The notes: a model not told the origin generated them from the letters alone. A DNA stretch of 64,000 nt from Solirubrobacterales bacterium (GCA_025936755.1 JAICSS010000007.1:50467-114466); one strand, 5' to 3'. Numbered from the stretch's first letter, positions 50,128 to 58,985 are shown. Numbers and translations are program-made.

Positions 50128-51204
50128 TCAGTCCTCCTTGTAAGCGTCGATCAGGATGTCGGCGACCTCGTTGCGCGAGAACTCCTGCGGCGGCCGTTCG
50201 CCGTTGCCGAGCATCTCGCGGACTTTCGTCCCGGAAAGGAACAGGCGCGCGTCTTGGTCGTGGGGGCAGGTCTTGTTCGAGGCCAGGCCCTCGCACTCGT
50301 CGCACCAGAAGGTGTGCTCGAACATCAGCGGCTCGATCCCGAGCTCGTCGATGTCGATCGTGTCGAAGATCTTCTGGGCGTCGTAGGTGCCGTAGTAGTT
50401 GCCGGCGCCGGCGTGGTCGCGACCGACGATGAAGTGGGTGGCACCGTAGTTGCGGCGGACGATCGCGTGCAGGACCGCCTCGCGCGGGCCGGCGTAGTGC
50501 ATCTTCGCCGGCTTCACCCCGAGCACGACCCGGTCGTCCGGGTAGTAGTTCTCCATCAGCACCTCGTAGCAGCGCATCCGCACCTCGGCGGGGATGTCGC
50601 CGGCCTTGGTCTTGCCGATCAGCGGCTGGATGAAGAGCCCGTCGCAGGTCTCCAGCGCGGCCTTGGTCAGGTACTCGTGGGCGCGGTGGATCGGGTTGCG
50701 GGTCTGGAAGGCGACGATCTTCTTCCAGCCGCGCGCCTCGAAGTCGGCCTTGTGCTCGGCCGGCGTCTTGTAGCGGCGCATGAAGGCCTCGTCGTGGTCG
50801 GGCAGGGCGTCGACCTCGATCGGGCCGGCGAGCATCCGGTTGCCCTCCGCGTAGATCGCGGCGACGCCCGGATGGGCCTCGTCGGCGGTCCCGTAGACCT
50901 GTTCGGCCTCGCGCTTGACGTCGCGCTCCCAGATCTCCTCGACGGTGAGGCGGCCCAGCTTCTTGCCTTCGTCGGAGGAGAGCTCGATCACGTCGCCGAC
51001 CTCGCACTCGAGGTCGCTCGCCAGGGTGATCGGGATCGGCCAGTAATCGCCGTCGGCGGTCCGCATCTCGCTACAGACGCGCTTCCAGTCGGCGGAGCCC
51101 TGGAAGCCGGTCAGCGGCGCGAAACCGCCGTTGCCGATCATCTCGAAGTCCGCCGTGTGGCGCTCGGAAAGGGTCAGGGACAACTCAGCCATCGTCTCGC
51201 TCAT
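50128..51204 (-). CDS. sat: sulfate adenylyltransferase
   Basis: A 358-aa single-chain ATP sulfurylase. FQTRNPIHRAHEYLTKAALE has the nucleotide-binding QTRNPxHRAHE, FIVGRDHAGAGNYYGTYDAQ the GRDHAG motif, and a small zinc-like CDECEGLASNKTCPH segment is present. It makes APS from sulfate and ATP. The N-terminal PUA-like part is short compared with eukaryotic enzymes, as usual for bacteria. ATG 51204 is preferred over upstream in-frame codons, which encode a poor extension. Gene order is cysH-sat-cysC on the minus strand. Confidence 0.95.
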   Translation of the reverse strand: MSETMAELSLTLSERHTADFEMIGNGGFAPLTGFQGSADWKRVCSEMRTADGDYWPIPITLASDLECEVGDVIELSSDEGKKLGRLTVEEIWERDVKREAEQVYGTADEAHPGVAAIYAEGNRMLAGPIEVDALPDHDEAFMRRYKTPAEHKADFEARGWKKIVAFQTRNPIHRAHEYLTKAALETCDGLFIQPLIGKTKAGDIPAEVRMRCYEVLMENYYPDDRVVLGVKPAKMHYAGPREAVLHAIVRRNYGATHFIVGRDHAGAGNYYGTYDAQKIFDTIDIDELGIEPLMFEHTFWCDECEGLASNKTCPHDQDARLFLSGTKVREMLGNGERPPQEFSRNEVADILIDAYKED

Positions 51205-51269
51205 CTCACCTTGTGGGGTTGGGGGAAGGGTCTTTGGAAAGGACTTGAAGTGCGGCCTGTCGGTCGCCG

Positions 51270-51989
51270 CTAGTTGATCCCGCACTCGGTCTTTGCCAGG
51301 CCCGTCCAGCGACCTGCGCGCAGATCCCCACCCGGTTCGACCGGCTGGGTGCAGTGGGTGCAGCCGATCGACGGGTAGCCGCGATCGTGAAGCGGGTTGT
51401 ACGGGAGGTGGTGCTCACGGATGTAGTTCCAGACGTCGCGCTCGGTCCAGTCCGCGAGCGGGTTCAGCTTCCAGAGGTTGAAACGCTTGTCCCAGCCGAA
51501 CTTCGGCGTCTTGGAACGGCTGCTGGAGTCTGCCCGGCGGACGCCGGCGACCCAGCAGTCTACGGAAGAGAGGGCCCGGCGCATCGGCTCGACCTTGCGG
51601 ATGCCGCAGCAGGCGTCGGGGTCGCGGTTCCACAGCTCCGGCCCGTGCTCGGCCTCCTGCTCGGCCAGGGTCAGGTTGTGGAAGCGGTCGAACTCGATCC
51701 CCAGCGCCTCGGCGAGCCGGTCGCGGGTCTCGTAGCTCTCCTCGAAGAGGACCTCGGTGTCGAGGTAGAAGAAGCGCGCCTCGGGGTTGACCGTGCTCGC
51801 CAGGTGGGCGGTGACGCTGCTCGTTTTCTGAAACGAGCAGGCGATGTAGTGGCGGGCGCCGAAGTTCTCGAACATCCACTCCATCGCCTCCTGGGCGCTG
51901 GAGCCCTCGAGCCTGGCGGCGATCTCCTCGTGGTCGAGGTCGGCCGGTGTAGGCACGGTGCCGGAGAGCGTGACCGGAGGCGGCTTCAT
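51270..51989 (-). CDS. cysH: adenylyl-sulfate reductase (thioredoxin-dependent, 4Fe-4S)
   Basis: A 239-aa protein. SFQKTSSVTAHL is the PP-loop, and DACCGIRKVEP (Cys127-Cys128) with GCTHCTQP (Cys210, Cys213) is the CC...CxxC cluster signature of APS reductases; PAPS reductases lack it. KTECGIN at the end holds the catalytic Cys236. It reduces APS to sulfite. It follows sir by 15 bp, so both are in one transcript. Confidence 0.95.
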   Translation of the reverse strand: MKPPPVTLSGTVPTPADLDHEEIAARLEGSSAQEAMEWMFENFGARHYIACSFQKTSSVTAHLASTVNPEARFFYLDTEVLFEESYETRDRLAEALGIEFDRFHNLTLAEQEAEHGPELWNRDPDACCGIRKVEPMRRALSSVDCWVAGVRRADSSSRSKTPKFGWDKRFNLWKLNPLADWTERDVWNYIREHHLPYNPLHDRGYPSIGCTHCTQPVEPGGDLRAGRWTGLAKTECGIN

Positions 51990-52004
51990 CGCGAGGGGCG
52001 CGAC

Positions 52005-53846
52005 TCAGATCGCGCACTCCCCCTCTCCGCGCACGACCTCGTACGGGCTCGATCGGTTCCAGTCGATGAACTCCTGCATCGTCTCCAGGCTGAACTCGGC
52101 CGGCAGGGTCAGCTCCTTGACCGCCGCTTCGAAGGGCTCGGCGCCGACCCGCTCGACGAACGGGTTGAACTCCTCCCCCTCGTTGCGCTCGGTCTCGTAC
52201 AGGCGGACCCAGCGCTCGACGGCCTCGGGGACGCGCTTGGCGGGCAGGCGCGCTTTCAGGCGCTTGCCGAAGACGACCTCGCCGCCCTCGAAGTTGCCGC
52301 CGACGTGCGGGATGTAGGCCGGCATCGGGCGGCCGCCGACTTTCAGCGAGGCGCCGTAGAAGCCGATGTTGGCGATGTGGTGCTGGCTGCAGCCGTTCGG
52401 GCAGCCGCTCATTTTGATGTGGATCCGCTTGGTCAGCTCGTCGGTGATCTGCAGCGAGTCGACCCGCTCCTTGATCGCCCGGTTGAGGCCCATCGAGGAG
52501 GTGATCCCGAGTTTGCAGCTGTCGGTGCCGGGGCAGGAGACGACGTCGGTGATCTCGCGGGCGCCGGCCTCGCCGAGGCCGAGGGCCTCGAGGCGCTCCC
52601 AGACGTCGTAGAGCGCCTCGTCGCGGACCCAGCGCAGGACGAAGTTCTGCTGCACGGTGCTGCGGGCGGCGCCGCCGGTGTACTCGCGCATGATCTGGGC
52701 GAGGCCGCGGAACTGCTCGGGGGTGAGGTCGCCGCGGGTGACCTTGACCTCGACCGTGTTGAAGCCCTCCTGGCGCTGGGGCTCGACGTTGCCGGCGAGG
52801 AAGCGCTCGAACTCGGTGCGGTCGCCGTTCGGAGAGGACGGCGCCAGCGGCGGCTCCGGCGCGTTGGCCTCCTCGTCGACGGCGAAGCCGAGACGGTCGA
52901 CCAGCTCGGTGCCGAATTCGCGCTCGGCGACCCAGTCGCCCCGCAGCTCCTCGTCGACCTGCTCGCGGAAGGCGTCGATGCCGATCTTGTCGATCAGGAC
53001 CTTGATCCGGGCGCGGGCGCGGTTGGCGCGCAGCCACTCCTGGCGGTCGAAGATCCGCAGCACGGCCTCGGAGACCTTGAGGTAGTCGCCGTTGTCGGCC
53101 TCGACGAACTCGTAGAGGGTGGGGGCGACGCGGGCCATGATCGCGGTGCCGCCGCCGACCCGGACCTCGAAGCCGCGGACGCCGTCGCGTTCGCGGCTGA
53201 TGAAGGCGATGTCGTGCATGCCGGCGATCGCCCGGTCCTCGGGGGAGCCCGAGAAGGCGGTCTTGATCTTGCGCGGCATCAGCTGCGTCGTCGGGTGGCG
53301 GACGAAGTAGCGGACGAAGGCGGTGCCGTAAGCGGTGGGGTCGAAGACCTCGTCGGCGGCGACGCCGGCCCAGGGGTCGCCGGTGACGTTGCGGACGGTG
53401 TTGCCGCAGCCCTCGCGGGAGGAGAGGCCGGCCTCGGCGATCTCCCGCAGCAGCAGCTCGGCGTCGCGCAGCGGCACGTGGTGGATCTGGATGTTCTGGC
53501 GGGTGGTGATGTGGCCCTTGTTCAGCGGCGCGTACTGCTCGACGACGCTGGCGAAGGTGTCCATCTGCTCGGGGGTGACGCCGCCGAGCGGAAGCTTGAT
53601 GCGGATCATCTGGACGTCGGCCTGGCGCTGCCCGTAGACCCCCTGTTTGAGGCGGAAGCCGATGAACTGGTGCTCCTCGAGCCGGCCGTCGAGGAACTGC
53701 TCGGCCTCGTTGTCGAAGTCGTCGAACTCGCGCTCGATGATCGGGATCACGTGGCCGGGGACGTTCTCGTAGGTCTCCGGGTTCGTCAGGGTCCCGACCC
53801 GGCCCTTGCCCCGCTGCTCCTTGTTCTCTGCGACGGCTACCTCCAT
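52005..53846 (-). CDS. sir: assimilatory sulfite reductase (ferredoxin type, siroheme)
   Basis: A 613-aa protein with duplicated ferredoxin-like half domains and the siroheme/4Fe-4S cysteines CPGTDSCKLG (438, 444) and SGCPNGCSQH (482, 486). HITTRQNIQIHHVPL and REGCGNTVRNVTGDPWAG are the substrate-side motifs. The family also holds nitrite reductases; the adjacent sat, cysC and cysH genes argue for sulfite. ATG 53846 has no ribosome site. A dyad operator lies 18 bp upstream. Confidence 0.93.
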   Translation of the reverse strand: MEVAVAENKEQRGKGRVGTLTNPETYENVPGHVIPIIEREFDDFDNEAEQFLDGRLEEHQFIGFRLKQGVYGQRQADVQMIRIKLPLGGVTPEQMDTFASVVEQYAPLNKGHITTRQNIQIHHVPLRDAELLLREIAEAGLSSREGCGNTVRNVTGDPWAGVAADEVFDPTAYGTAFVRYFVRHPTTQLMPRKIKTAFSGSPEDRAIAGMHDIAFISRERDGVRGFEVRVGGGTAIMARVAPTLYEFVEADNGDYLKVSEAVLRIFDRQEWLRANRARARIKVLIDKIGIDAFREQVDEELRGDWVAEREFGTELVDRLGFAVDEEANAPEPPLAPSSPNGDRTEFERFLAGNVEPQRQEGFNTVEVKVTRGDLTPEQFRGLAQIMREYTGGAARSTVQQNFVLRWVRDEALYDVWERLEALGLGEAGAREITDVVSCPGTDSCKLGITSSMGLNRAIKERVDSLQITDELTKRIHIKMSGCPNGCSQHHIANIGFYGASLKVGGRPMPAYIPHVGGNFEGGEVVFGKRLKARLPAKRVPEAVERWVRLYETERNEGEEFNPFVERVGAEPFEAAVKELTLPAEFSLETMQEFIDWNRSSPYEVVRGEGECAI

Positions 53847-53863
53847 GGGGCAAAAGGTAGCAA

Positions 53864-53882
53864 ACCTGATTGGGATTCAGGT
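53864..53882. promoter_or_regulatory. operator dyad upstream of the sulfate-reduction operon
   Basis: ACCTGA-N7-TCAGGT, with AT-rich sequence (TTTAATAC on the minus strand) on its upstream side as a -10 candidate. It probably binds the sulfur-responsive repressor or activator of the operon; the protein is not in the window. Confidence 0.5.
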
Positions 53883-53938
53883 ATTAAATTTCCTGAGCAG
53901 AAGAGGGCGCCTCGGAAAGGAGCCGAACAGCAGCGGAA

Positions 53939-54337
53939 TCAGCTGTGCGACGGTTTTTTCTGCGCCTGCAGGATCGCGGCGGCCTCGCCGGAGTCGGCGA
54001 CGTAGCCGCCCTCGGGCTCCAGCGGCAGATCCTCCCCGCTCCAGCCGACGATCCCCTCGTTCAGCTTGACGGCCTCGTAGCCGGCGTCGGTGAGGGCGTC
54101 GGTCGCCATCGAGGAGCGGTTGCCGCCGCGGCAGTAGACGACGACCGGGCGGTCCTTGTCGATCTCGCCGAGCCGCTGCGGCAGCTCCGGCAGCGGCAGA
54201 TGGGCGGCGCCGGCGATGCGGCCGGCCTCCCACTCGTGATCGGCGCGGACGTCGAGGAGCTGGGCCCCCTCGTCGATCAGCTTGCGGGCCTCCTCGCGCG
54301 AGACCTCCCTGGTCTCCCCCTGCGGTGCATCTGCCAT
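53939..54337 (-). CDS. rhodanese-domain sulfurtransferase
   Basis: A 132-aa single rhodanese domain. LLDVRADHEWEAGRIAGAAH is the family core and VVYCRGGNRSS holds the active Cys. It moves sulfane sulfur to an acceptor. A C-terminal tail (EGGYVADSGEAAAILQAQKK) is helical. Its ATG shares one base with the dodecin stop. The neighbouring sulfate assimilation genes fit a sulfur-handling role. Confidence 0.9.
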   Translation of the reverse strand: MADAPQGETREVSREEARKLIDEGAQLLDVRADHEWEAGRIAGAAHLPLPELPQRLGEIDKDRPVVVYCRGGNRSSMATDALTDAGYEAVKLNEGIVGWSGEDLPLEPEGGYVADSGEAAAILQAQKKPSHS

Positions 54338-54546
54338 CAGTCGACCTCCGTTCCCTCGATCAGGAATGCGACGCGGACGTGGGCCCGGTACTCGTCGAGG
54401 TTCTCGCCGCGGATCCCGGTGGAGACGATGTCGACGGCGCGGATGTTGCGCAGCGAACCCTGGGCCTGCTGCAGCGCCTGTTTGGCGGCGTCGTCGGTGG
54501 ACGTCTTGGAGCTGCCGACCAGCTCGATGATTTTCACGACAGCCAT
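54337..54546 (-). CDS. dodecin family flavin-binding protein
   Basis: A 69-aa protein. VVKIIELVGSSKTSTDDAAK, the helix QALQQAQGSLRNIRAVDIVS and the strand pattern ending RVAFLIEGTEVD match dodecins, which form hollow dodecamers that store flavin or related cofactors. GGAGGA lies 6 nt before the ATG at 54546. It overlaps the end of the upstream 65-aa gene by 13 bp. Confidence 0.9.
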   Translation of the reverse strand: MAVVKIIELVGSSKTSTDDAAKQALQQAQGSLRNIRAVDIVSTGIRGENLDEYRAHVRVAFLIEGTEVD

Positions 54547-54731
54547 GCGGATCCTCCTCGTAGGTCCTCGATGGTCTCCTTGGCGCTGACGCCCTCCAGC
54601 AGGGCGGCGCGCTGCCAGGCGGGCGCCTGCGGCCCCCGGGGGAGCGGAGCGGCGGCGAGCTCGGCCTCGAACTGGGCGATCGCGGCGGCGACGGCCGCGG
54701 CCTCGTCCCCCTGAGCGGTCTTCCGTGCCAC
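54534..54731 (-). CDS. small protein, possibly acyl-CoA carboxylase epsilon-like
   Basis: A 65-aa protein. It has an Ala/Glu-rich helix (AAAVAAAIAQFEAELAAAPL) followed by APAWQRAALLEGVS. The Trp and ALLEG pattern recalls the small epsilon subunits of actinobacterial acyl-CoA carboxylases, but the similarity is thin, and the carboxylase alpha gene is 7 kb away. It starts at GTG 54731 and overlaps dodecin by 13 bp, so it is the first gene of a three-gene unit with dodecin and rhodanese. Confidence 0.45.
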   Translation of the reverse strand: MARKTAQGDEAAAVAAAIAQFEAELAAAPLPRGPQAPAWQRAALLEGVSAKETIEDLRGGSAWLS

Positions 54732-54745
54732 GCACCAAGCCTAGA

Positions 54746-55693
54746 TCAAGCGACGCCGAGCTCGCGGCGGCGGCGGTCGAGCAGCGCGGCGAGATTGCGG
54801 AGGGCCGCGTCTGGTTCGCGCCGGAAGCGCGGGCGGGTGATGCGGATCATCTCGACTCCGAGCAGCTTCAGCTCCTCCTGGCGCAGGCGGTCGCGCTCGA
54901 AGGCGGCGCGGCTGCCATGGGTCTCGAAGAGGTCGAGTTCGACCGCGAAGCGGAGGTCCGGCCAGTAGGCGTCGAGCTCGAAGCCGCCGAGATTGAAGTT
55001 CATCGACGGGCCGGGAAGACCGGCCCCCAGCACCTGGCGCCGGAAGAGGCTCTCGTAGCGGGAGCGAGTGAAGGCCGGGTCGGGCCGGTAGAGCGCCAGC
55101 GCCCGCCGCAGCCGGCCGCGACCGCGGTGACCTCCGGCGCGGTCGAGCACGTCTTCGATCGCATGGAGGTCGAAGAGCCCGAGTTCTTCGGTCCGCTCCA
55201 GCAGGCGATCGAGCTGCTCTGGACTCTTGCGGATCGCGAGGTCCATCAGCGAACGCGGCACCGACGTCACCGGAATTCCCTCCCGCTCCTCCCGGTCCTC
55301 AGGCGCCAGGATCGACGAGAAGTGGACGACGAACTCCCGCTTCGCCCGCCGCCGAATCGGCGCCGTCGCGTCGATCCGTTCCGGCGCATACCGGTAGATC
55401 CCCCAGAGGTAGGCGGCAGAGCCATGGCTGGCGACGGCCGGCCAAACAACCTCGTCCACCTCATTCGGCGCCGCCCCCAAAACGGCGGCCCAGCACCGCG
55501 AGTGCCAAGACAGCCGCCGATGCCCGACGGCGTAGACCCCTTGGTGCAGCGGTAAGAGGCGTCCACGGTCCGCTTCTGCGACGAGCAGCTGCCGCGAAAA
55601 CCCCAGGGCTCGCAGCTGCCGTGCCGAGACGACACCGTGCTGCCGAGTCGCAAGCGTCTCCAACCCCGCTGGCGTTCGTCCTTTGTTCGCCAT
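54746..55693 (-). CDS. AbiEi-like wHTH plus DUF559 endonuclease-like protein
   Basis: A 315-aa protein. The N-terminal winged helix (LATRQHGVVSARQLRALGFS ... GRLLPLHQGVYAVGHR) is the kind found in AbiEi antitoxins. The C-terminal part (about 215-310: SMNFNLGGFELDAYWPDLRF, AVELDLFETHG, RITRPRF) is a DUF559/Vsr-like nuclease fold with the ExD-type strand. Such genes are common and solitary in actinobacteria, with unknown role. The ATG at 55693 lies in the loop of an 18-bp hairpin and has no ribosome site. Confidence 0.75.
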   Translation of the reverse strand: MANKGRTPAGLETLATRQHGVVSARQLRALGFSRQLLVAEADRGRLLPLHQGVYAVGHRRLSWHSRCWAAVLGAAPNEVDEVVWPAVASHGSAAYLWGIYRYAPERIDATAPIRRRAKREFVVHFSSILAPEDREEREGIPVTSVPRSLMDLAIRKSPEQLDRLLERTEELGLFDLHAIEDVLDRAGGHRGRGRLRRALALYRPDPAFTRSRYESLFRRQVLGAGLPGPSMNFNLGGFELDAYWPDLRFAVELDLFETHGSRAAFERDRLRQEELKLLGVEMIRITRPRFRREPDAALRNLAALLDRRRRELGVA

Positions 55694-55716
55694 ACGAAGA
55701 ACAAAGGACGAACGCC
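55671..55716. repeat. 18-bp-armed hairpin enclosing the DUF559 start codon
   Basis: GGCGTTCGTCCTTTGTTC (55671-55688) and GAACAAAGGACGAACGCC (55699-55716) are perfect arms around a 10-nt loop that contains the start ATG. It would fold in the mRNA and block initiation unless melted. It resembles the folP element in size and arm style. Confidence 0.7.
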
Positions 55717-55727
55717 GCCTTGGTTCT

Positions 55728-55751
55728 CCCCCGCGGTCCGGCCCGCGGGGG
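55728..55751 (-). terminator. GC-rich terminator hairpin after the RTX-like gene
   Basis: CCCCCGCGG-TCCGGC-CCGCGGGGG, a 9-bp perfect stem 67 bp downstream of the RTX-like protein stop on the minus strand and upstream of the DUF559 gene. It separates the two transcripts. Confidence 0.6.
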
Positions 55752-55818
55752 CGGCGCTGGCGGAATTTGCGGCGGATTGCGCCCCGCAGGCGCTACGGCT
55801 GGTCGAGCGGCTTCGGGT

Positions 55819-57576
55819 TTAGCCGTTGAGGCCGGGGACGGGGGTGCCGTATTTGACGGTGGCGCAGTTGTAGGGGGCGGGGTCGAAGGGGTCGGTGATG
55901 GCGCGGCCTTCGGGTTGGCCGGTGCCTTCGGTTTCCTTCGTTTCCGTTTTCCCGCCTTTGCCTTTGACCTTGATCTTGCGCGGGGGTTCGCCGCGGCCGC
56001 ACTGGATCGAGAAGTCCTTGACGCCGTCGCGGGCGTCGATGATGTCTTCGCCGCCCATGCCGTAGAAGCGGTCCTCGCCCGGCTGGCCGAGCATCGCGTT
56101 GGGGCCGCTGTCGCCGATCAGGACGTCCCAGTCGAAGGAGCCCTCCATGTCCTCGTCGGTCGGCGAGAGGTGGACGTGCTTGCAGCCCTTGACGGTCGTC
56201 ACCCAGGCGGCATGGGCCATGAAGGAGACGATCAGGAGGCCGGGGTGCGCCTGGGTCTCGGCGAAGGAGGCGTCGTCGCGGCCGGGGCCGCCGACCAGCG
56301 CCCCGCCGGCGCAGCCGCCGCCGGCGGCCAGCAGGTCGCCGCTGCCTTCGCCGTAGAGGTAGGTCGGGCCCGGCAGGCCGCCGACGAGCCCGTCGGCGCC
56401 GTCCCCGCCGTAGATCTTGTCCGCTCCCGGGCCGGACTCGACCAGGTCGTCCTCGGGCCCGGCGTGGATCGTGTCGTTGCCGAGGCCGCCGGCGAAGCGG
56501 ACGCTGCCGATCGACTCCAGCGACCCTTCGACCCGGAGGCTGTCGTTGCCCGGGCCGAGGTCGGCCATCAGCCAGCGGCCCGGCCCGTCGGCGGGGCAGG
56601 AGACGGTCGTGGTGCTGTGCGCCGCGTGCTCACAGCCGGGCCCGATCGCGATGCCCTTCTTCGCGGTGACGCCGAAGGTCTGCGTCGCTTCGTCGAAGGC
56701 GACGACGAACTGGTCGCGGCCGCCGCCGCCGACCACCTGCAGGCCGGCGCCGCCGCCGGGCGTCGGGTTGAGCTGGACGTAGGCCGAGCCTTTCGGAGCC
56801 GGTTCCCTGCCGCAGGAGCTGGTGCGCCCTTTCGCTCCCTCGCAGCCGTCGGTCCCCTGGCCGCCTTCGAGCACGTCCGCCCCGCCGCCGCCGACGAGGT
56901 GGTCGTCGCCGAGGCCGCCGGCGATCACGTTCGCCTGCGGGTTGCCGATCAGCGTGTCGCGGAAGGCCGAGCCTTCGAGGCTCTCGAAGCCGAAGAGCTT
57001 GTCGTGGCCGTCGCCGCGCGCCTCGTGCTGCCGCAGCGAGGCCCAGACGCCGCTGCCCCTGCCGCCGGCCCGGGCGGTCGCGAAGGAGGCGATGTCCCCC
57101 GCCCCGGCGCCGCCGGACATGCGGTCGTAGCCGTAGTCGCCGTGGACTAGGTCTTCGTTCCCCGGGCCGCCGTTGACGATGTCGATCCCGAGGTCGCCGG
57201 CGACCTCGTCGCGGTCGCCGGGCCCGCCGACGATCTTGTCGTCGCCGAGGTTCCCGTTCACCTGGTCTTCGTCGCCGGCGTCGCCGTAGACTTCGTCGTT
57301 GCCGCGGCCGCCGTGCAACTGGTCCGACCCCGGCCCGCCGCAGATCAGGTCGTTGCCGAGGCTGCCGAAGACGACGTCGTCGCCCTTGCCGGCCTGGATC
57401 ACGTCGCGCTCCGGCGTCCCCCGGATGACGTCGTTGCCGTCGGTGCCGACGATGTCCGCCCGGCGGCCATGGCAGCGCGGCACGTCTTCTTCTTCGGTCC
57501 CCGCCGCGCTGGCGATCGCCGCGAATGCGGCGAACGCCAGCAGTAGCAGAGCGATGGCCCCCCGGAGACGACTCAC
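55819..57576 (-). CDS. secreted RTX-type calcium-binding repeat protein
   Basis: A 585-aa protein. After a signal peptide (LRGAIALLLLAFAAFAAIAS) it has many RTX-like nonapeptides (GTDGNDVIRG, GKGDDVVFG, GGPGSDQLHGGRGNDEVYG, GGLGDDHLVGGGGADVLEGG) in two blocks at about 40-240 and 370-450. These fold into Ca-bound parallel beta-rolls. Cysteines and a Lys-rich segment (RKIKVKGKGGKTETKETEG) follow. Such proteins in this group are surface or matrix proteins rather than toxins; no toxin domain or type I exporter is visible. Start is GTG 57576. Confidence 0.85.
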   Translation of the reverse strand: MSRLRGAIALLLLAFAAFAAIASAAGTEEEDVPRCHGRRADIVGTDGNDVIRGTPERDVIQAGKGDDVVFGSLGNDLICGGPGSDQLHGGRGNDEVYGDAGDEDQVNGNLGDDKIVGGPGDRDEVAGDLGIDIVNGGPGNEDLVHGDYGYDRMSGGAGAGDIASFATARAGGRGSGVWASLRQHEARGDGHDKLFGFESLEGSAFRDTLIGNPQANVIAGGLGDDHLVGGGGADVLEGGQGTDGCEGAKGRTSSCGREPAPKGSAYVQLNPTPGGGAGLQVVGGGGRDQFVVAFDEATQTFGVTAKKGIAIGPGCEHAAHSTTTVSCPADGPGRWLMADLGPGNDSLRVEGSLESIGSVRFAGGLGNDTIHAGPEDDLVESGPGADKIYGGDGADGLVGGLPGPTYLYGEGSGDLLAAGGGCAGGALVGGPGRDDASFAETQAHPGLLIVSFMAHAAWVTTVKGCKHVHLSPTDEDMEGSFDWDVLIGDSGPNAMLGQPGEDRFYGMGGEDIIDARDGVKDFSIQCGRGEPPRKIKVKGKGGKTETKETEGTGQPEGRAITDPFDPAPYNCATVKYGTPVPGLNG

Positions 57577-57616
57577 GAGGGCCGGATCGTAAACGCCGCG
57601 TATGACTGCTCGGGGC

Positions 57617-58984
57617 TCAGGCGCTGCGGATCAGCTTCTTGTTGACGAACTCGTCGGCGCCGTAGCGGCCCAGCTCGCGGCCGAAGCCCGAGCGCTTGAA
57701 GCCGCCGAAGGGAAGCTCGGGGGCGTCCGCCCCGACCAGGTTGACGTAGACCATCCCGGCTTCGATCCGGTCGGCGACCCGCTCGCCCTGCTCCTTGTCG
57801 GTGGTCATCACATAGGAGCCAAGCCCGAACGGGGTCTGGTTGGCGAGCTCGACCGCCTCCTCCTCGGAGGAGACCCTGTAGACCTGCGCGACCGGCCCGA
57901 AGAACTCTTCCTGGGAGGCCTCGTCCCCCGGCTCGATCCCGGTCAGGATCGTCGGTTCGAAGAAGTTGCCCTCGCGCTTGCCGCCGACCAGGACCTCGGC
58001 GCCGTTTTCGACCGCTTTGTTGACCTGCTGCTCGAGCCGCTCGGCCGCCGCCTGCGAGGAGAGCGGACCGATCTCGGTGCCCTCGGCGGTGGGGTCGCCC
58101 GGCTTCGCCGCGCCCAGCGTCTCGCGGAACTTCTCGAGGAAATCGTCGTAGAGCTCGTCGACGACGATGAAGCGCTTGGCCGCGTTGCAGGACTGGCCGG
58201 TGTTGTCGAGCCGCGCTTCGGCGGCCGCCGTCACCGCTTCGTCGAGGTCGTCGGTGCCGAGCAGGATGAACGGGTCCGAGCCGCCCATCTCGAGCACGAC
58301 CTTCTTCAGGTTCTTCCCGGCGATCGCGGCGACGGCGGAGCCTGCGCGCTCGGAGCCCGTCACCGAGACGCCGTGCACGCGCGGGTCGGCGATCACCCAC
58401 TCGATCTGCTCGTTGGTCGCGTAGACGTTCACATAGCACCCCTCGGGGAAGCCGGCGTCGTCGAAGATCCGCTGCATCGCCTCGGCGGATTCCGGGCACT
58501 GCGGCGCATGCTTGAGCAGGATCGTGTTGCCGATCACCAGGTTCGGCCCGGCGAAGCGGGCGACCTGGTAGTAGGGGAAGTTCCAGGGCATGATCCCGAG
58601 CAGGACTCCGAAGGGGCTGCGCCGGATCACCGCCGTGCCCTCGCCTTCCGACAGCTCGATCGGCTCGTCGGCCATCAGGTCCTCCGCGTTGTCGGCGTAG
58701 AAGCCGTAGATCATCCCCGCGAAGTCGACCTCCATCAGCGCCTGCTCGATCGGCTTGCCCATCTCGCGGACGGCGATCTCGGCCAGCTCCTGGCGGCGCT
58801 CGGAATGCAGCTCGCCGACCTTGCGCACCAGCGCCGCGCGGTCGCCGACGGACGCCGAGGGGGGCCAGGTCTTCGAGGCCTGGTCGCAGCGGTCGATCGC
58901 CGCGCGCAGCTCGTCGTCGCTGATCTCCGAATACTCCTTGACGGTCTCGCCGGTGGCCGGGTTGACAACTGCGTAGGTGCTCAT
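57617..58984 (-). CDS. gabD: succinate-semialdehyde-type aldehyde dehydrogenase
   Basis: A 455-aa ALDH. GIMPWNFPYYQVARFAGPNL is the family substrate-channel motif, VTGSERAGSAVA the NAD(P) loop, EMGGSDPFILL contains the general-base Glu, and NTGQSCNAAKRFIV the catalytic Cys. The pattern is that of short succinate-semialdehyde dehydrogenases (GabD/Sad type). It lies 1 bp after ald in an operon with an omega-aminotransferase, fitting oxidation of the aldehyde made from GABA or a related amino acid. Other semialdehydes are possible. Confidence 0.85.
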   Translation of the reverse strand: MSTYAVVNPATGETVKEYSEISDDELRAAIDRCDQASKTWPPSASVGDRAALVRKVGELHSERRQELAEIAVREMGKPIEQALMEVDFAGMIYGFYADNAEDLMADEPIELSEGEGTAVIRRSPFGVLLGIMPWNFPYYQVARFAGPNLVIGNTILLKHAPQCPESAEAMQRIFDDAGFPEGCYVNVYATNEQIEWVIADPRVHGVSVTGSERAGSAVAAIAGKNLKKVVLEMGGSDPFILLGTDDLDEAVTAAAEARLDNTGQSCNAAKRFIVVDELYDDFLEKFRETLGAAKPGDPTAEGTEIGPLSSQAAAERLEQQVNKAVENGAEVLVGGKREGNFFEPTILTGIEPGDEASQEEFFGPVAQVYRVSSEEEAVELANQTPFGLGSYVMTTDKEQGERVADRIEAGMVYVNLVGADAPELPFGGFKRSGFGRELGRYGADEFVNKKLIRSA

Positions 58985-58985
58985 C

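Noticed and set aside
53847..53938. SAM or other sulfur riboswitch upstream of sir
   Set aside because: The 92-bp spacer has a short DNA dyad but none of the helices or conserved loops of SAM riboswitches.
55819..57576. RTX toxin
   Set aside because: RTX-like repeats are present, but there is no toxin domain, activating acyltransferase or type I exporter gene nearby.
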